Source: Akkermansia sp. (GTDB lineage: Bacteria > Verrucomicrobiota > Verrucomicrobiia > Verrucomicrobiales > Akkermansiaceae). From it: 64,000 nt of DNA. The stretch's first letter is position 1, and each line of letters starts with the position of its first letter. Below are positions 17,183 through 25,585 of this stretch, piece by piece. The translations under genes were made by a program, and so were the position numbers. Under the pieces are notes generated by a model, which worked only from the letters and a program-made list of their open reading frames with translations, searched no databases and was not told the DNA's origin. The stretch spans positions 1 through 64,000 of the forward strand of contig JAUNHW010000003.1 of the NCBI GenBank assembly GCA_030523775.1, read 5' to 3'.

Positions 17183-18694
17183 ATGCTCAGCGACAAACAA
17201 AGCGTTCTTCAACTGGCTGCCCTGCTGCACGCGCACGGCGTGCGGCATGCGGTGCTCTGCCCCGGCAGCCGCTGCGCGCCCATCGTCCACACCCTGCTGG
17301 AGTGCGGGCTGTTCACCTGCCACCGCGTTACGGACGAGCGCAGCGCCGCTTTCGTGGCGCTCGGTCTCGCCCAGCACGGCGGCGAGCCCGCGGCGGTGGT
17401 CTGCACCAGCGGAACCGCCCTGCTGAATATGCATCCCGCTGTGGCGGAGGCGTACTACCAGCAGGTGCCGCTCGTGGTCGTCTCCGCGGACCGCCCCGCC
17501 GCGTGGATTGATCAGCAGGACGGGCAGACCCTGCCGCAGCCGCGCGTGTTCGGCACTCTGGCGCGCCGCTCCGTGGACCTGCCGGAAATCCATGATGAGA
17601 CTAGCGCATGGCACGCCAACCGCCTCATCAACGAGGCCCTGCTGGAATGCCGCCACCGCGTGGCCGGACCCGTCCACATCAACATGCCCATCAGCGAGCC
17701 GCTGTATCAGTTCACCACCCCGCAGCTGCCGAGCGTGCGCACCATCGCCCGCTGCACCGCGCTGCCGCACGCCCTGCCCGCCCGCACCATGCTGGTGTTC
17801 GGCCAGATGCCTGCGCCGCTGGACCCGCCGCAGGGATTCCCCTGCATTGCGGAAAACCTTTCCAACTCTCGCGGCGTTCGCCGTATCGACGAGCTGGTGG
17901 ACGATGCCTCACTCCCCGCGCCGCAGCTCGTGGTCACCCTCGGCGGGCATATCCTCTCCAAGAAATTGAAGGAGTACCTGCGCCGCAGCGGGGTGGAGCA
18001 CTGGCACGTGTGCCCGGACGGTGCGGTGGTGGACACCTTCTGCAGGCTCACGCATGTGCTGGAGATGCAGCCCGCGGATTTCCTGCGCGCGCTGCCGTCC
18101 TGCGCGGATGCGGCCTTTGCGGATGCCTGGAAGCGCGCGGAAGAAAACCTTCCCGCACCCGATACCGGGGACGACCTCGCGCTCGCCGCCACCCGCGCGG
18201 TAATGGAGCTGCTGCAGCCCGGCGACACCCTGCAGCTGGGCAACAGCTCCGCCGTGCGCCTTGCACAGCGCTTCCCCCTGCCGCAGGGGGTGGCCGTGCG
18301 CTGCAACCGCGGCACCAGCGGTATTGAGGGCTCCCTCTCCACCGCCGTGGGCTGCGCCGCCGCCTGCGCCCCAGCACGCTGCTTCTGCCTGCTCGGCGAC
18401 CTCAGTTTCTTCTACGACATGAACGCCCTCTGGAACGCCGTGCCAAAGGACAACCTGCGCATTGTGCTGCTCAACAGCAGCGGCGGGCGCATTTTCAACA
18501 CGCTGCCGGGCATGCCGGGGCAGGGCGCCTCACATGATGCCATTGCCGGCGCCCACAACCAATCCGCGCGCGCCTGGGCGGAATCCGCCGGCCTCGGCTA
18601 CCTCTCCGCCGTCAACCGCGCGGAGCTTCCGCAGGCCATGCAGGCCCTCGCCATCGCAAAAACCGTCACTCTGCTGGAGGTGATGTGCGGGTGA
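17183..18694 (+). CDS. menD: SEPHCHC synthase (MenD)
   Basis: A 503-residue thiamine-diphosphate enzyme that adds 2-oxoglutarate-derived succinic semialdehyde to isochorismate in menaquinone synthesis. The N-terminal domain shows AVLCPGSRCAPIVH and VTDERSAAFVALGLA, which contains the TPP-activating Glu. Then come VVCTSGTALLNMHPAVAEAYYQ and VSADRP. The C-terminal TPP/Mg motif is GDLSFFYDMNALWN with NSSGGRIF. It is slightly shorter than many MenD proteins but complete. Remaining men genes are not in this window. Confidence 0.94.
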   Translation: MLSDKQSVLQLAALLHAHGVRHAVLCPGSRCAPIVHTLLECGLFTCHRVTDERSAAFVALGLAQHGGEPAAVVCTSGTALLNMHPAVAEAYYQQVPLVVVSADRPAAWIDQQDGQTLPQPRVFGTLARRSVDLPEIHDETSAWHANRLINEALLECRHRVAGPVHINMPISEPLYQFTTPQLPSVRTIARCTALPHALPARTMLVFGQMPAPLDPPQGFPCIAENLSNSRGVRRIDELVDDASLPAPQLVVTLGGHILSKKLKEYLRRSGVEHWHVCPDGAVVDTFCRLTHVLEMQPADFLRALPSCADAAFADAWKRAEENLPAPDTGDDLALAATRAVMELLQPGDTLQLGNSSAVRLAQRFPLPQGVAVRCNRGTSGIEGSLSTAVGCAAACAPARCFCLLGDLSFFYDMNALWNAVPKDNLRIVLLNSSGGRIFNTLPGMPGQGASHDAIAGAHNQSARAWAESAGLGYLSAVNRAELPQAMQALAIAKTVTLLEVMCG

Positions 18695-18704
18695 TATTTC
18701 CATG

Positions 18705-18732
18705 TTGACAACGCCCCCCCGCGCGGTAAAAT
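18705..18732 (+). promoter_or_regulatory. Promoter of GH16 gene (leaderless layout)
   Basis: TTGACA, 16 bases, TAAAAT, then 7 bases to the ATG at 18740. The -10 overlaps another in-frame ATG at 18731, which argues that 18740 is the real start. Confidence 0.65.
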
Positions 18733-18739
18733 GTCAGGC

Positions 18740-19582
18740 ATGTTCAAATACCTTTGCTTTGCATTGACGCTTGCCCTGCCGCTCTCCGCTGCAAGCAAGT
18801 CCCAAGCACCCAAGACCCTGCCCGGAGGCTGGGTGCTGGAGTGGAACGACGAGTTCAACGGCTCCAAGCTCGACCCAAAGAAGTGGCAGCCGGAGCTCGG
18901 CGTCATCCGCAACGTGGGTGCCGCCCAAACCTACACGCAGGATTGCATCCAGTTCAAGAACGGCATGCTCGTGCTCAAGACCGAGGCCAAGGAAACGCCC
19001 GTCTCCAATTTCAAGCCCGGTTCCAACAAGTGGTTCGAGCAGCGCAAGACCATGCCCTACAAGAGCGGGTCCATCACCACCCAGGGCCTCAAGACCTTCT
19101 TCCACGGCCGCCTGGAGGTGCGCGCCAACATCCCCGGCAACAAGGGGGCCTGGCCCGCCATCTGGCTCATTTGCGAAAACCCCTGGGGCTGGCCGCAATG
19201 CGGGGAAATCGACATCATGGAGCACGCCTCCCAGCAGCATGACATGTGCCACGCCACCATCCACTGGGGCAAAAACGGCGGTGACCAGGACACCTACGCC
19301 ACCCACCACCCCAAGATCAACGGCCTCACCGGTAACTTCCACCTCTACTGGATGGAGTGGGACGAGAAGCAGATTCGCCTGGGCGTGGACAAGCAGACCA
19401 TCACCACCCTCAACACCGACACCGTCACCTACCCGGACGGCCGCAAGCCCTTCAACAAGGGAGGATACCTCATCATCAACACCGCCGTGGGCGGCCCCCA
19501 AACCATGACCGAGGCACCCGATGCCTCCCAATACCCCTGCAAGATGGAGGTGGACTACGTGCGCTACTACGTGAAGAAGTAG
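18740..19582 (+). CDS. Secreted glycoside hydrolase family 16 protein
   Basis: A 280-residue protein with a signal peptide (MFKYLCFALTLALPLSAAS) and one GH16 domain. The catalytic ExDxxE motif is intact in CGEIDIMEH (about residues 154-162). WNDEFNGSKLDPKKW opens the fold and YVRYYVKK ends it. GH16 enzymes cut beta-1,3 or beta-1,4 glycans (laminarin, agar, carrageenan, or host glycans such as keratan and mucin chains). The substrate cannot be fixed from sequence, but a glycan-degrading lifestyle fits the sialate esterase in the same window. No PEP-CTERM tail is present. Confidence 0.9.
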   Translation: MFKYLCFALTLALPLSAASKSQAPKTLPGGWVLEWNDEFNGSKLDPKKWQPELGVIRNVGAAQTYTQDCIQFKNGMLVLKTEAKETPVSNFKPGSNKWFEQRKTMPYKSGSITTQGLKTFFHGRLEVRANIPGNKGAWPAIWLICENPWGWPQCGEIDIMEHASQQHDMCHATIHWGKNGGDQDTYATHHPKINGLTGNFHLYWMEWDEKQIRLGVDKQTITTLNTDTVTYPDGRKPFNKGGYLIINTAVGGPQTMTEAPDASQYPCKMEVDYVRYYVKK

Positions 19583-19666
19583 CGCATGCCCCGTGCCTGC
19601 CGAACCTGTTTCCCGTTTTTTCTTGTCAATGCCCGCATGGGGTGGTAAGAAGGGGGCATACTGGTC

Positions 19667-20374
19667 ATGGATGTACATGCGGCACAGTGGATAGGCAAGC
19701 GCGAGCGGATGGAGGACGCCTATGCGGTCTCCCATTTTCCGGATGGCACGCTGGCGGTGGTGTGCGACGGCATGGGAGGGCACTGCAACGGCGATGCCGC
19801 GGCCCGCACAGCCGTGGATGCCTTCTGCGCCGCCTTTGCACGGTTGCCGGAGATGCCGGCGGAGCGCCGCCTGCGGGTGGCGCTGGACGAGGCGAACGAG
19901 GCTGTGGGAGCGCTGTTCCTGGAGAAAGGCTGCTTTGGCGGCACCACACTGCTGGGCGTGTACGTATCGCACGGCGTGCTGTACCATGTGAGCGTGGGGG
20001 ATTGCGCGCTGTTCCTGTGGCGCGGCGGGGCGCTGCGGCGCTTGAACGAGGACCACTCCATGCGCACCTTGTACAGGGGGGTCGGGCCGGAGTGCGCCAT
20101 GCCGGAAAGCCATTGCCTGCGCAGCGCGCTCACGGGTGAGCCGCTGGCCCTGGTGGATGCTCCCGCGGGCTTTCCCCTGCTGCCGCACGACCGCATTATC
20201 CTGGCCAGCGACGGCACGGAGGAGCTGCTGTTCGAGTGCCACCCCGGCGCGGAGCTCTCCGCGCTTCTGAGCAACCGCGCCACGCCCCTGGCACCCGCGC
20301 TGGTGCAGGCTTGCGAGCGGCTGGACAACGAGTTCGCCGACAACGTGACCGTGCTCACGCTTGATGCGGTTTGA
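19667..20374 (+). CDS. PP2C-family serine/threonine protein phosphatase
   Basis: A 235-residue single-domain phosphatase. Metal-binding motifs are present: RMEDAY, VVCDGMGGHCNG, SVGDC, LASDGTEELL and the terminal DNVTVL. It would remove phosphate from Ser/Thr of proteins using two Mg/Mn ions. There is no membrane anchor or sensor domain, and no partner kinase in the window. It is convergent with ybeY. Confidence 0.9.
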   Translation: MDVHAAQWIGKRERMEDAYAVSHFPDGTLAVVCDGMGGHCNGDAAARTAVDAFCAAFARLPEMPAERRLRVALDEANEAVGALFLEKGCFGGTTLLGVYVSHGVLYHVSVGDCALFLWRGGALRRLNEDHSMRTLYRGVGPECAMPESHCLRSALTGEPLALVDAPAGFPLLPHDRIILASDGTEELLFECHPGAELSALLSNRATPLAPALVQACERLDNEFADNVTVLTLDAV

Positions 20375-20375
20375 A

Positions 20376-20834
20376 TCAGCGGGCACCGCCGCGCGGGGCG
20401 AATTGCGCCACCAGGGGCTCCTGCACGGCGAACATGGCCTCCCGGTCCCGCGGCTCGTGGTCGCGGTAGCCCTGCAGGTGCACCAGGCCGTGCACCATGT
20501 AGCGGAAAAGCTCCTCCTCCCGGCGGAGTCCGTGCGCGGCGGCGTAGCGTTCCGCCGTGTCGCAACTCACCAGGATTTCTCCGTAGGGGAAGGTGATGAC
20601 ATCCGTGGGCGCGGGGTCGTTCAGGAACTCCGCATGCACGGCGGCTATGGTCTCATCGTCCACTATGGAAATCTCCACTTCCGGCAGCGAGGAAAGCACG
20701 TGGTCCGGTCCCTGCGGAAGTTTCTGCAGCTCTGCCGCCACGCGGGGCAGGGCATCCTTGCACGCTCCCGCCAGCTCATCCGTCACCCAATCGCGCTCCG
20801 CGTGGATGTATACGTCAATCTGCGGTGTTTCCAT
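20376..20834 (-). CDS. ybeY: Endoribonuclease YbeY (16S rRNA maturation)
   Basis: About 152 residues. YbeY acts in 16S rRNA 3'-end maturation and ribosome quality control. The zinc site is MVHGLVHLQGYRDH: His and His as usual, with Asp at the position of the third E. coli His, a variation also seen in other phyla. The upstream signature NDPAPTDVITFPYGEI is typical. The start is uncertain: Met at 20834 (MDVYIH-like opening METPQIDVY) or Met at 20846/20843. All overlap the 3' end of tadA, so the two genes are probably coupled. Confidence 0.88.
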   Translation of the reverse strand: METPQIDVYIHAERDWVTDELAGACKDALPRVAAELQKLPQGPDHVLSSLPEVEISIVDDETIAAVHAEFLNDPAPTDVITFPYGEILVSCDTAERYAAAHGLRREEELFRYMVHGLVHLQGYRDHEPRDREAMFAVQEPLVAQFAPRGGAR

Positions 20835-21336
20835 GGTCGGCATCATGTTCGAGCCTTTCCTGCATCTTGCGCTGCTTGGCCACAGCGCGCGCGGCGCGGA
20901 AAAAGGATTGAAACTGCTCCAGGCAGGCATCTCCCAGCACGCCGGGCACGCACTCGCACCTGTGGTTGAGCGGCGGGTTGGAATCCAGCAGGTTGATCCA
21001 GCCGCCGCAGGCTCCGCCCTTGGGGTCCGGAATGCCGAACACCACGCGCTGCGGGCGGCAGTGCACCAGCGCGCCCGCGCACATGGGGCAGGGCTCTTTG
21101 GTGACGTACACCGTGCAGCCGTCCAGCCGCCAATCCCCCACCGCCGCCTGGGCAGCCGTGAGCGCCAGCATCTCCGCGTGCGCGGTGGCGTCCTTCAGGG
21201 CTTCCACCTGATTCCAGCCGCGGGCAATCACGCGGCCTTCCCTCACAACCACGCAGCCGCAGGGCACCTCTCCGGCGGCGCGGGCCTTTTCCGCCTCGCG
21301 CATTGCCAGCTGCATGTATTGTTCGTCCTCCGTCAA
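20815..21336 (-). CDS. tadA: tRNA-specific adenosine deaminase (TadA) or close cytidine-deaminase relative
   Basis: A 173-residue zinc deaminase with HAEML (about residue 53) and EPCPMCAGAL (about residues 81-90), the canonical TadA site. TadA converts the wobble adenosine of tRNA-Arg(ACG) to inosine. Position and size support TadA over guanine deaminase. The C-terminus is extended and charged, and overlaps ybeY. Confidence 0.87.
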   Translation of the reverse strand: MTEDEQYMQLAMREAEKARAAGEVPCGCVVVREGRVIARGWNQVEALKDATAHAEMLALTAAQAAVGDWRLDGCTVYVTKEPCPMCAGALVHCRPQRVVFGIPDPKGGACGGWINLLDSNPPLNHRCECVPGVLGDACLEQFQSFFRAARAVAKQRKMQERLEHDADHGNTAD

Positions 21337-21369
21337 GGGTAGTTGGGGGGCATGGCCCGCGCTCCCTTT

Positions 21370-21867
21370 TTACTTCAGGGTCACGCGGGGGTCGTTGTCC
21401 AAAACGTCCTGAAGCTCCGGCCAGCCCTCCTCGGTCTGGTTCTGGAACATGTGCAGGTACACGGATGCGGCACCGGCGGGGTTGTTGGCGAACAGCTCGT
21501 CCACCGCCACCTTCAGCTGCTCCGCGTCAAGCTTCTCCGGCAGCTCGTCCACCACGCCGTGGCCGTTGTGCTGGATGCCGAGCTTCTCGATGAAGGCCAC
21601 CAGCATGGGCTCGTGCTTGCGGATGAGCCACACCTGCAGCAGGTGGTCCGCTATGGTTTCCGCGGGCATCCAGGCGAGCATCTTCTTGAGCCAGGCAAAC
21701 TGCTCTTCCACGGGTTTCTGCTGCATGAACTGCGGGCGCAGTTTCTTGAGCGCTCCAAGCTCGCGCAGCGCAGCGCGGTACACGCCGCGCTCCTGGTTGC
21801 GCATCCACGTCAGGAACTCGTTCACGGTCTCGTCGTCGGACTTCTGGAAGATGGTGTAGGACTTCAT
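21370..21867 (-). CDS. Hypothetical helical protein
   Basis: A 165-residue soluble protein starting MKSYTIFQKSDDE. It is largely alpha-helical by composition, with no signal peptide or membrane segment. I recognise no family. Codon use and GC match the neighbours, so it is likely real. The start at 21867 was chosen because residues upstream are low-complexity shadow sequence. It lies 33 bases after tadA's start, on the same strand, and could form an operon with tadA-ybeY. Confidence 0.6.
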   Translation of the reverse strand: MKSYTIFQKSDDETVNEFLTWMRNQERGVYRAALRELGALKKLRPQFMQQKPVEEQFAWLKKMLAWMPAETIADHLLQVWLIRKHEPMLVAFIEKLGIQHNGHGVVDELPEKLDAEQLKVAVDELFANNPAGAASVYLHMFQNQTEEGWPELQDVLDNDPRVTLK

Positions 21868-21992
21868 ATTTCTATCTGTTCGGGAAAGAGGTTGCGGGCA
21901 TTTAAGCACGGCGCCGCCCGCATGTCCAGCACAAAGACGGGCATGATGCAAATTTGCGCGTGCGCCAATGGCGCACCTGACACACTCTTGGC

Positions 21993-22020
21993 TTGCGTTG
22001 CGGGCTTGTTTTGGTAGAAT
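21993..22020 (+). promoter_or_regulatory. Promoter of the 22028 gene (leaderless layout)
   Basis: TTGCGT, 16 bases, TAGAAT, then 7 bases to the ATG at 22028. Confidence 0.6.
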
Positions 22021-22027
22021 GTGCCGC

Positions 22028-22807
22028 ATGAACGGATTTCGCGTCACGATACTTGTACTTCTCTGCCTGGCGGTGGGGTTGATGTTCTACGTGGTGGCGT
22101 ACATGATACCGGCGCAGCAGGAGGCGTATGAGGCCTACAGGGCCGCGGAGAGCATGGATGCGTACAACCAGCGCGCGGAGGAACACCGCCAGCGTATGCA
22201 GGAGCTGGACCCCGACCATGAGTCCGATGCCGTGGCGGAGGCCCGCGCGGCTGCGGAGAAGGCCCAGCAGGAGCGCCTGCAGAAACTCACGGAGGCGGAG
22301 GAGAGCAGCGTGCTCGCGGATGCCCGCCGCAAGCAGGAGGAAAGCATGGCCAAGCAGACCGATGAGGAGGTGGCCGATTCCAAGCCCATAGGGTTGGTGG
22401 CCTCCTACAACCAGGAGTGGAACTCCGTGCTCTTCAAGCCGGTCACCCAATCCCCCATCAACGTGGGCCTGGTGGTGGCCCTGCGGCGCGACAACAACAT
22501 CATCTGCGAGGCGGAGGTGGACAACGTGGACACGGAATCCGGCCAGGTGAGCGCGCAGATCAAGCCTTCCAGTTTCAACAACACCGCCGGCGGCGCGGTG
22601 CAGGACGGTATCCTGCCGGAGGAGAAGATGCCCGCCGTGGGAGACGAGGTCATCATCACCCCCTTTGAAACCGTGCGCGATTTGCGCGAGGACAACTACA
22701 ACTTCGGCGCGCCCGTGCCCACCGGCGCCGCGCCTCTGCCCCAAGACAACGGCACGGAGGTTGCCGTGCCCATGTCCGACGGGCTCGAACCCCTTCCCAT
22801 GCCCTGA
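22028..22807 (+). CDS. Membrane-anchored coiled-coil protein of unknown function
   Basis: A 259-residue protein with one N-terminal transmembrane anchor (VTILVLLCLAVGLMFYVVAYM). A Glu/Ala/Arg-rich coiled coil follows (about residues 30-120), then a beta-rich C-terminal part (VNVGLVVALRRDNNIICEAEV-type pattern) and a Pro-rich tail. It is probably exposed on the periplasmic side. No family is recognised. Its TGA overlaps the metF ATG by one base, so metF is translationally coupled to it and shares its promoter. Confidence 0.65.
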   Translation: MNGFRVTILVLLCLAVGLMFYVVAYMIPAQQEAYEAYRAAESMDAYNQRAEEHRQRMQELDPDHESDAVAEARAAAEKAQQERLQKLTEAEESSVLADARRKQEESMAKQTDEEVADSKPIGLVASYNQEWNSVLFKPVTQSPINVGLVVALRRDNNIICEAEVDNVDTESGQVSAQIKPSSFNNTAGGAVQDGILPEEKMPAVGDEVIITPFETVRDLREDNYNFGAPVPTGAAPLPQDNGTEVAVPMSDGLEPLPMP

Positions 22808-23754
22808 TGCAGCGCCACGCCACAGACTGCGGCCTCTTTGAGGAAACGCCGACCTTCTCCTTCGAGTTCTTCCCGCCGAAGACGGAAGAGGGTGCGGCCG
22901 GCCTGCTGGAGACCGTGGAGCGGCTCAAGCCGTTCCGCCCCACTTTCGTGAGCGTCACCTACGGCGCGGGCGGCAGTTCCCGCGAGCTCACGCGCGGCGT
23001 GGTGCAGCGCATCCAGGCGCGCGGCATGGCCACCGTGCCGCACCTCACCTGCGTGGGCCACACGGAGGCGGAGATAGACGCCATCCTGGAGGGCTATGTG
23101 CAATCCGGCGCGCGCGCGGTGATGGCCCTGCGCGGGGATCCCCCGCAGAACGACCCCGCCTATGACCGCTCGCGGGATGCCTTCCAGCACGCCGCGCAGC
23201 TGGTGGCCTTCATCCGCAAGTGGGAGGAGCGCCGCAAGCTGCCCTTCCGCCTCACCATCGGCGTGGCCGGTTTCCCGGAGGGGCACCCGGAATCCACCAA
23301 CCGCCTGCGCGAGATGGACTTCCTGAAAGCCAAGATGGACGAAGGGGCGGACTACATCTGCACGCAGCTCTTCTTCGACAACCACGCCTTCCTGGATTTC
23401 CGCGCGCGCTGCCGCCTGATGGGGATAGACGTGCCCATCATCGCGGGCATCATGCCCATCACCAGCATATCCGGCATGCGCCGCATGGCCACCCTCTCCT
23501 CCGGCACCAACTTCCCCGCGCGCCTGCTCAAGGCCATGATGCGCGCCGGGGGCGACAAGGAGTCCATGGAGCGCATCGGCATCAACTACGCCAGCCAGCA
23601 GTGCAGCGAGCTGCTGGACGATGAGGTGGACGGCATCCACTTCTACACCCTCAACCGCTCCAGGGCCACCCTGGAAATCTACCGCAACCTCGGTATCAAC
23701 AGCCATTCGGATGTGGACCGCCTCCGCATGCTCAACGACATCTACAAATCATAA
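22807..23754 (+). CDS. metF: 5,10-methylenetetrahydrofolate reductase
   Basis: A 315-residue flavoenzyme reducing methylene-THF to methyl-THF for methionine synthesis. Signatures are FSFEFFPPKTEEG at the N-terminus, VTYGAGGSSRELT, PHLTCVGHT, ALRGDPP (FAD site) and DGIHFYTLNRS near the end. Length is normal. It overlaps the preceding membrane-protein stop and is followed 2 bases later by a TPR-like gene. Confidence 0.95.
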   Translation: MQRHATDCGLFEETPTFSFEFFPPKTEEGAAGLLETVERLKPFRPTFVSVTYGAGGSSRELTRGVVQRIQARGMATVPHLTCVGHTEAEIDAILEGYVQSGARAVMALRGDPPQNDPAYDRSRDAFQHAAQLVAFIRKWEERRKLPFRLTIGVAGFPEGHPESTNRLREMDFLKAKMDEGADYICTQLFFDNHAFLDFRARCRLMGIDVPIIAGIMPITSISGMRRMATLSSGTNFPARLLKAMMRAGGDKESMERIGINYASQQCSELLDDEVDGIHFYTLNRSRATLEIYRNLGINSHSDVDRLRMLNDIYKS

Positions 23755-23756
23755 CC

Positions 23757-24584
23757 ATGGACAACCACAAGAACGACGAGGATATCATGCCGCTCTCCCC
23801 GGAGGAGATCAAGGCCATCGGCGAAATCGAGCTCGGGCCCTCCAAGCATGAGCAGTTCCTGAACGACCACTACAAGAAACTCCTCTGGGGCGGCATCGCG
23901 CTCGGCATCGCCGCAGGATGCACCATCGCCTACTTCTCCGGCAAGAACGACCGCCAGCACCGCGCCGCCGCAGAGGTGGTGGCCGCCATGAAGGCGGATG
24001 AACCCGGCAAGGTGGCCACCGTGGAGGCATACGATGCCAAGGCCCTGGAGCTCCTGCAATCAGAATACGCCGGCACCCCCGCCGCTGCCACAGGCGAGCT
24101 GCTGGCAGGCATCTCCCTGCTGCGTAACGGCGGTGACAAGGCCCAGGCCATCAACCACCTGGAGAACGTGGCCGCCGCCACCCCCAACAACATGCTCAAG
24201 GCCCGCGCACTCGCCGCCATCGCCACGGATTACATGGCCGACGGCAAGGACGAGGACGCCACCAAGACCTGGCAGCGCGTGGCCCAGCTGCCGGAAAACC
24301 CCTACACCGCGCTCGCATACGTCTGCCTGGGCGATATCGCCAAATCCACCGGCGACAAGGAGGCCGCCCGCGCCCACTACGAGCAGGCCAAGGCCAAGTG
24401 CCCCCTGAGCGCCCTGGTGCGTGACCGCGTGGTGGACCTGCGCCTCTCCCTGCTGGATGTGGATGCCCCCGTGCCCACCACCCCGGCCCCGGCAGCACCC
24501 GCCCAGGACGGCGCCGGCAACACAGACTGGCTCAACCAGGACGTCTCCACCCACTCCGTGGATACAGACCCCGCCCAAAACTAA
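23757..24584 (+). CDS. Single-pass membrane protein with TPR-like repeats
   Basis: A 275-residue protein: a charged N-terminus, one transmembrane helix (about residues 44-63, LWGGIALGIAAGCTIAYFSG), then helical TPR-like repeats at about 80-235 (a KAQAINHLENVAAATPN-type pattern and YTALAYVCLGDIAKSTGDKEAA). A Pro/Ala-rich tail ends it. The layout resembles YfgM-type periplasmic TPR proteins, which assist envelope protein folding, but the identity is only structural. It follows metF by 2 bases in the same operon. Confidence 0.7.
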   Translation: MDNHKNDEDIMPLSPEEIKAIGEIELGPSKHEQFLNDHYKKLLWGGIALGIAAGCTIAYFSGKNDRQHRAAAEVVAAMKADEPGKVATVEAYDAKALELLQSEYAGTPAAATGELLAGISLLRNGGDKAQAINHLENVAAATPNNMLKARALAAIATDYMADGKDEDATKTWQRVAQLPENPYTALAYVCLGDIAKSTGDKEAARAHYEQAKAKCPLSALVRDRVVDLRLSLLDVDAPVPTTPAPAAPAQDGAGNTDWLNQDVSTHSVDTDPAQN

Positions 24585-24587
24585 ATC

Positions 24588-24619
24588 AAATAGTACCTAG
24601 TACATAGTACATAGTAAAT
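24588..24619. repeat. TAGTACA heptamer stutter repeat (left copy)
   Basis: The 32-bp sequence AAATAGTACCTAGTACATAG... continues with a second AGTACAT unit and ends in AGTAAAT. It matches, in inverted orientation, the 25-bp copy at 26503-26527, which has one heptamer fewer. It sits between the TPR-like gene and the next gene, 4 bases before its ATG, and is much AT-richer than its surroundings. Confidence 0.75.
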
Positions 24620-24623
24620 CCGC

Positions 24624-25451
24624 ATGAGTATCTACCAGGACAACTTCGACAGCCTCTCCGAGCTGGAACGCCTGGCCGCCATGGCGCACGACCCCGTGCG
24701 CATCCATGAAATCGGCCAGGAGCAGTGGCCCCTCGCCATGATGGCTTGCGGCCTCATGGCCAGCAACGATGAGGAGAAGCAGGAGGAGAACCTGGACATC
24801 TACCCCGTTTTCGCGGAAAAGACCACCGTGGTCTCCCGCCGCGGCAGCATGCAGATGCTCTGCCGCTTCATCTCGTCTCGCAAGGGAGAGGGCTGGAAAT
24901 CGCTCCTCCCCTACATCCTTTGCGAACCCGCCGCAGAGGTTAGCGGCAAGGCCTCCCTCAACCTCGTCACTCTCGCACAGCCCGCGCCGGACACCCCGCT
25001 CTCCGGCGTCGTCGAGCTCGTGCGCTGCATCAAGGCGGATGATGCGCAGGACAACGCGCCCCTGCTCAACGCCCTGCTCAGCCTGGCGGACATGCGCGCC
25101 CTGCCGCTCATGCAGCCCCTGTGCGACCTGCCGCAGGAGCGACTGGAAGAGCTGGTGGAAGCCGTGGCCGTACCCGCCAACCACCTGGCATGCCAGTGGC
25201 TGCTGCGCGTGCTGGATTCCTGCCCCGCCGTGGCGGCGCAGGTGGCGGATGCCCTCTGCCGCATCATGCCCGCCGCTCCCACCGTGCTGGATGTGGCCCT
25301 CCCCATCCCCTTCTGGGCTTTCGACAAGCCCCAGCCCCAACCGCTGCACGGTTGGACCAACGCAGAGTACTTCCCAAGAATGCTCCCCGAATTGGAAAAA
25401 CACCTCACCCAAGAACAAATCTCCCAAGTCCGCGCCGCCTGCGGCGCCTAA
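24624..25451 (+). CDS. Hypothetical protein
   Basis: A 275-residue soluble protein starting MSIYQDNFDSLSELERL. It is rich in Leu and Ala and likely all-helical, possibly HEAT/armadillo-like by composition. There is no signal peptide or membrane segment. I recognise no family. GC and codon use match the neighbours. It begins 4 bases after the TAGTACA repeat and ends just before the tRNA-Arg gene. Confidence 0.6.
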   Translation: MSIYQDNFDSLSELERLAAMAHDPVRIHEIGQEQWPLAMMACGLMASNDEEKQEENLDIYPVFAEKTTVVSRRGSMQMLCRFISSRKGEGWKSLLPYILCEPAAEVSGKASLNLVTLAQPAPDTPLSGVVELVRCIKADDAQDNAPLLNALLSLADMRALPLMQPLCDLPQERLEELVEAVAVPANHLACQWLLRVLDSCPAVAAQVADALCRIMPAAPTVLDVALPIPFWAFDKPQPQPLHGWTNAEYFPRMLPELEKHLTQEQISQVRAACGA

Positions 25452-25466
25452 GCAAAAATACCATCC

Positions 25467-25538
25467 GGTCTCGTAGTTCAATGGATAGAACGGCCCTCTC
25501 CTAAAGGGCAAATGTGGGTTCGATTCCCGCCGGGACTA
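25467..25538 (+). tRNA. tRNA-Arg (anticodon CCU)
   Basis: A 72-base cloverleaf. The acceptor stem pairs GGTCTCG with CGGGACT (two G-U pairs). The D arm is GTTC...GAAC. The anticodon stem is GCCCT/AGGGC with loop CTCCTAA, giving anticodon CCT (reads AGG). The T arm is GTGGG-TTCGATT-CCCGC. The discriminator base is A and no CCA is encoded. It lies between the hypothetical gene and ddh. Confidence 0.93.
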
Positions 25539-25585
25539 GTGGATTTGCAACACGCCCTTACAACTTTTCACTCATATACAAGAAG

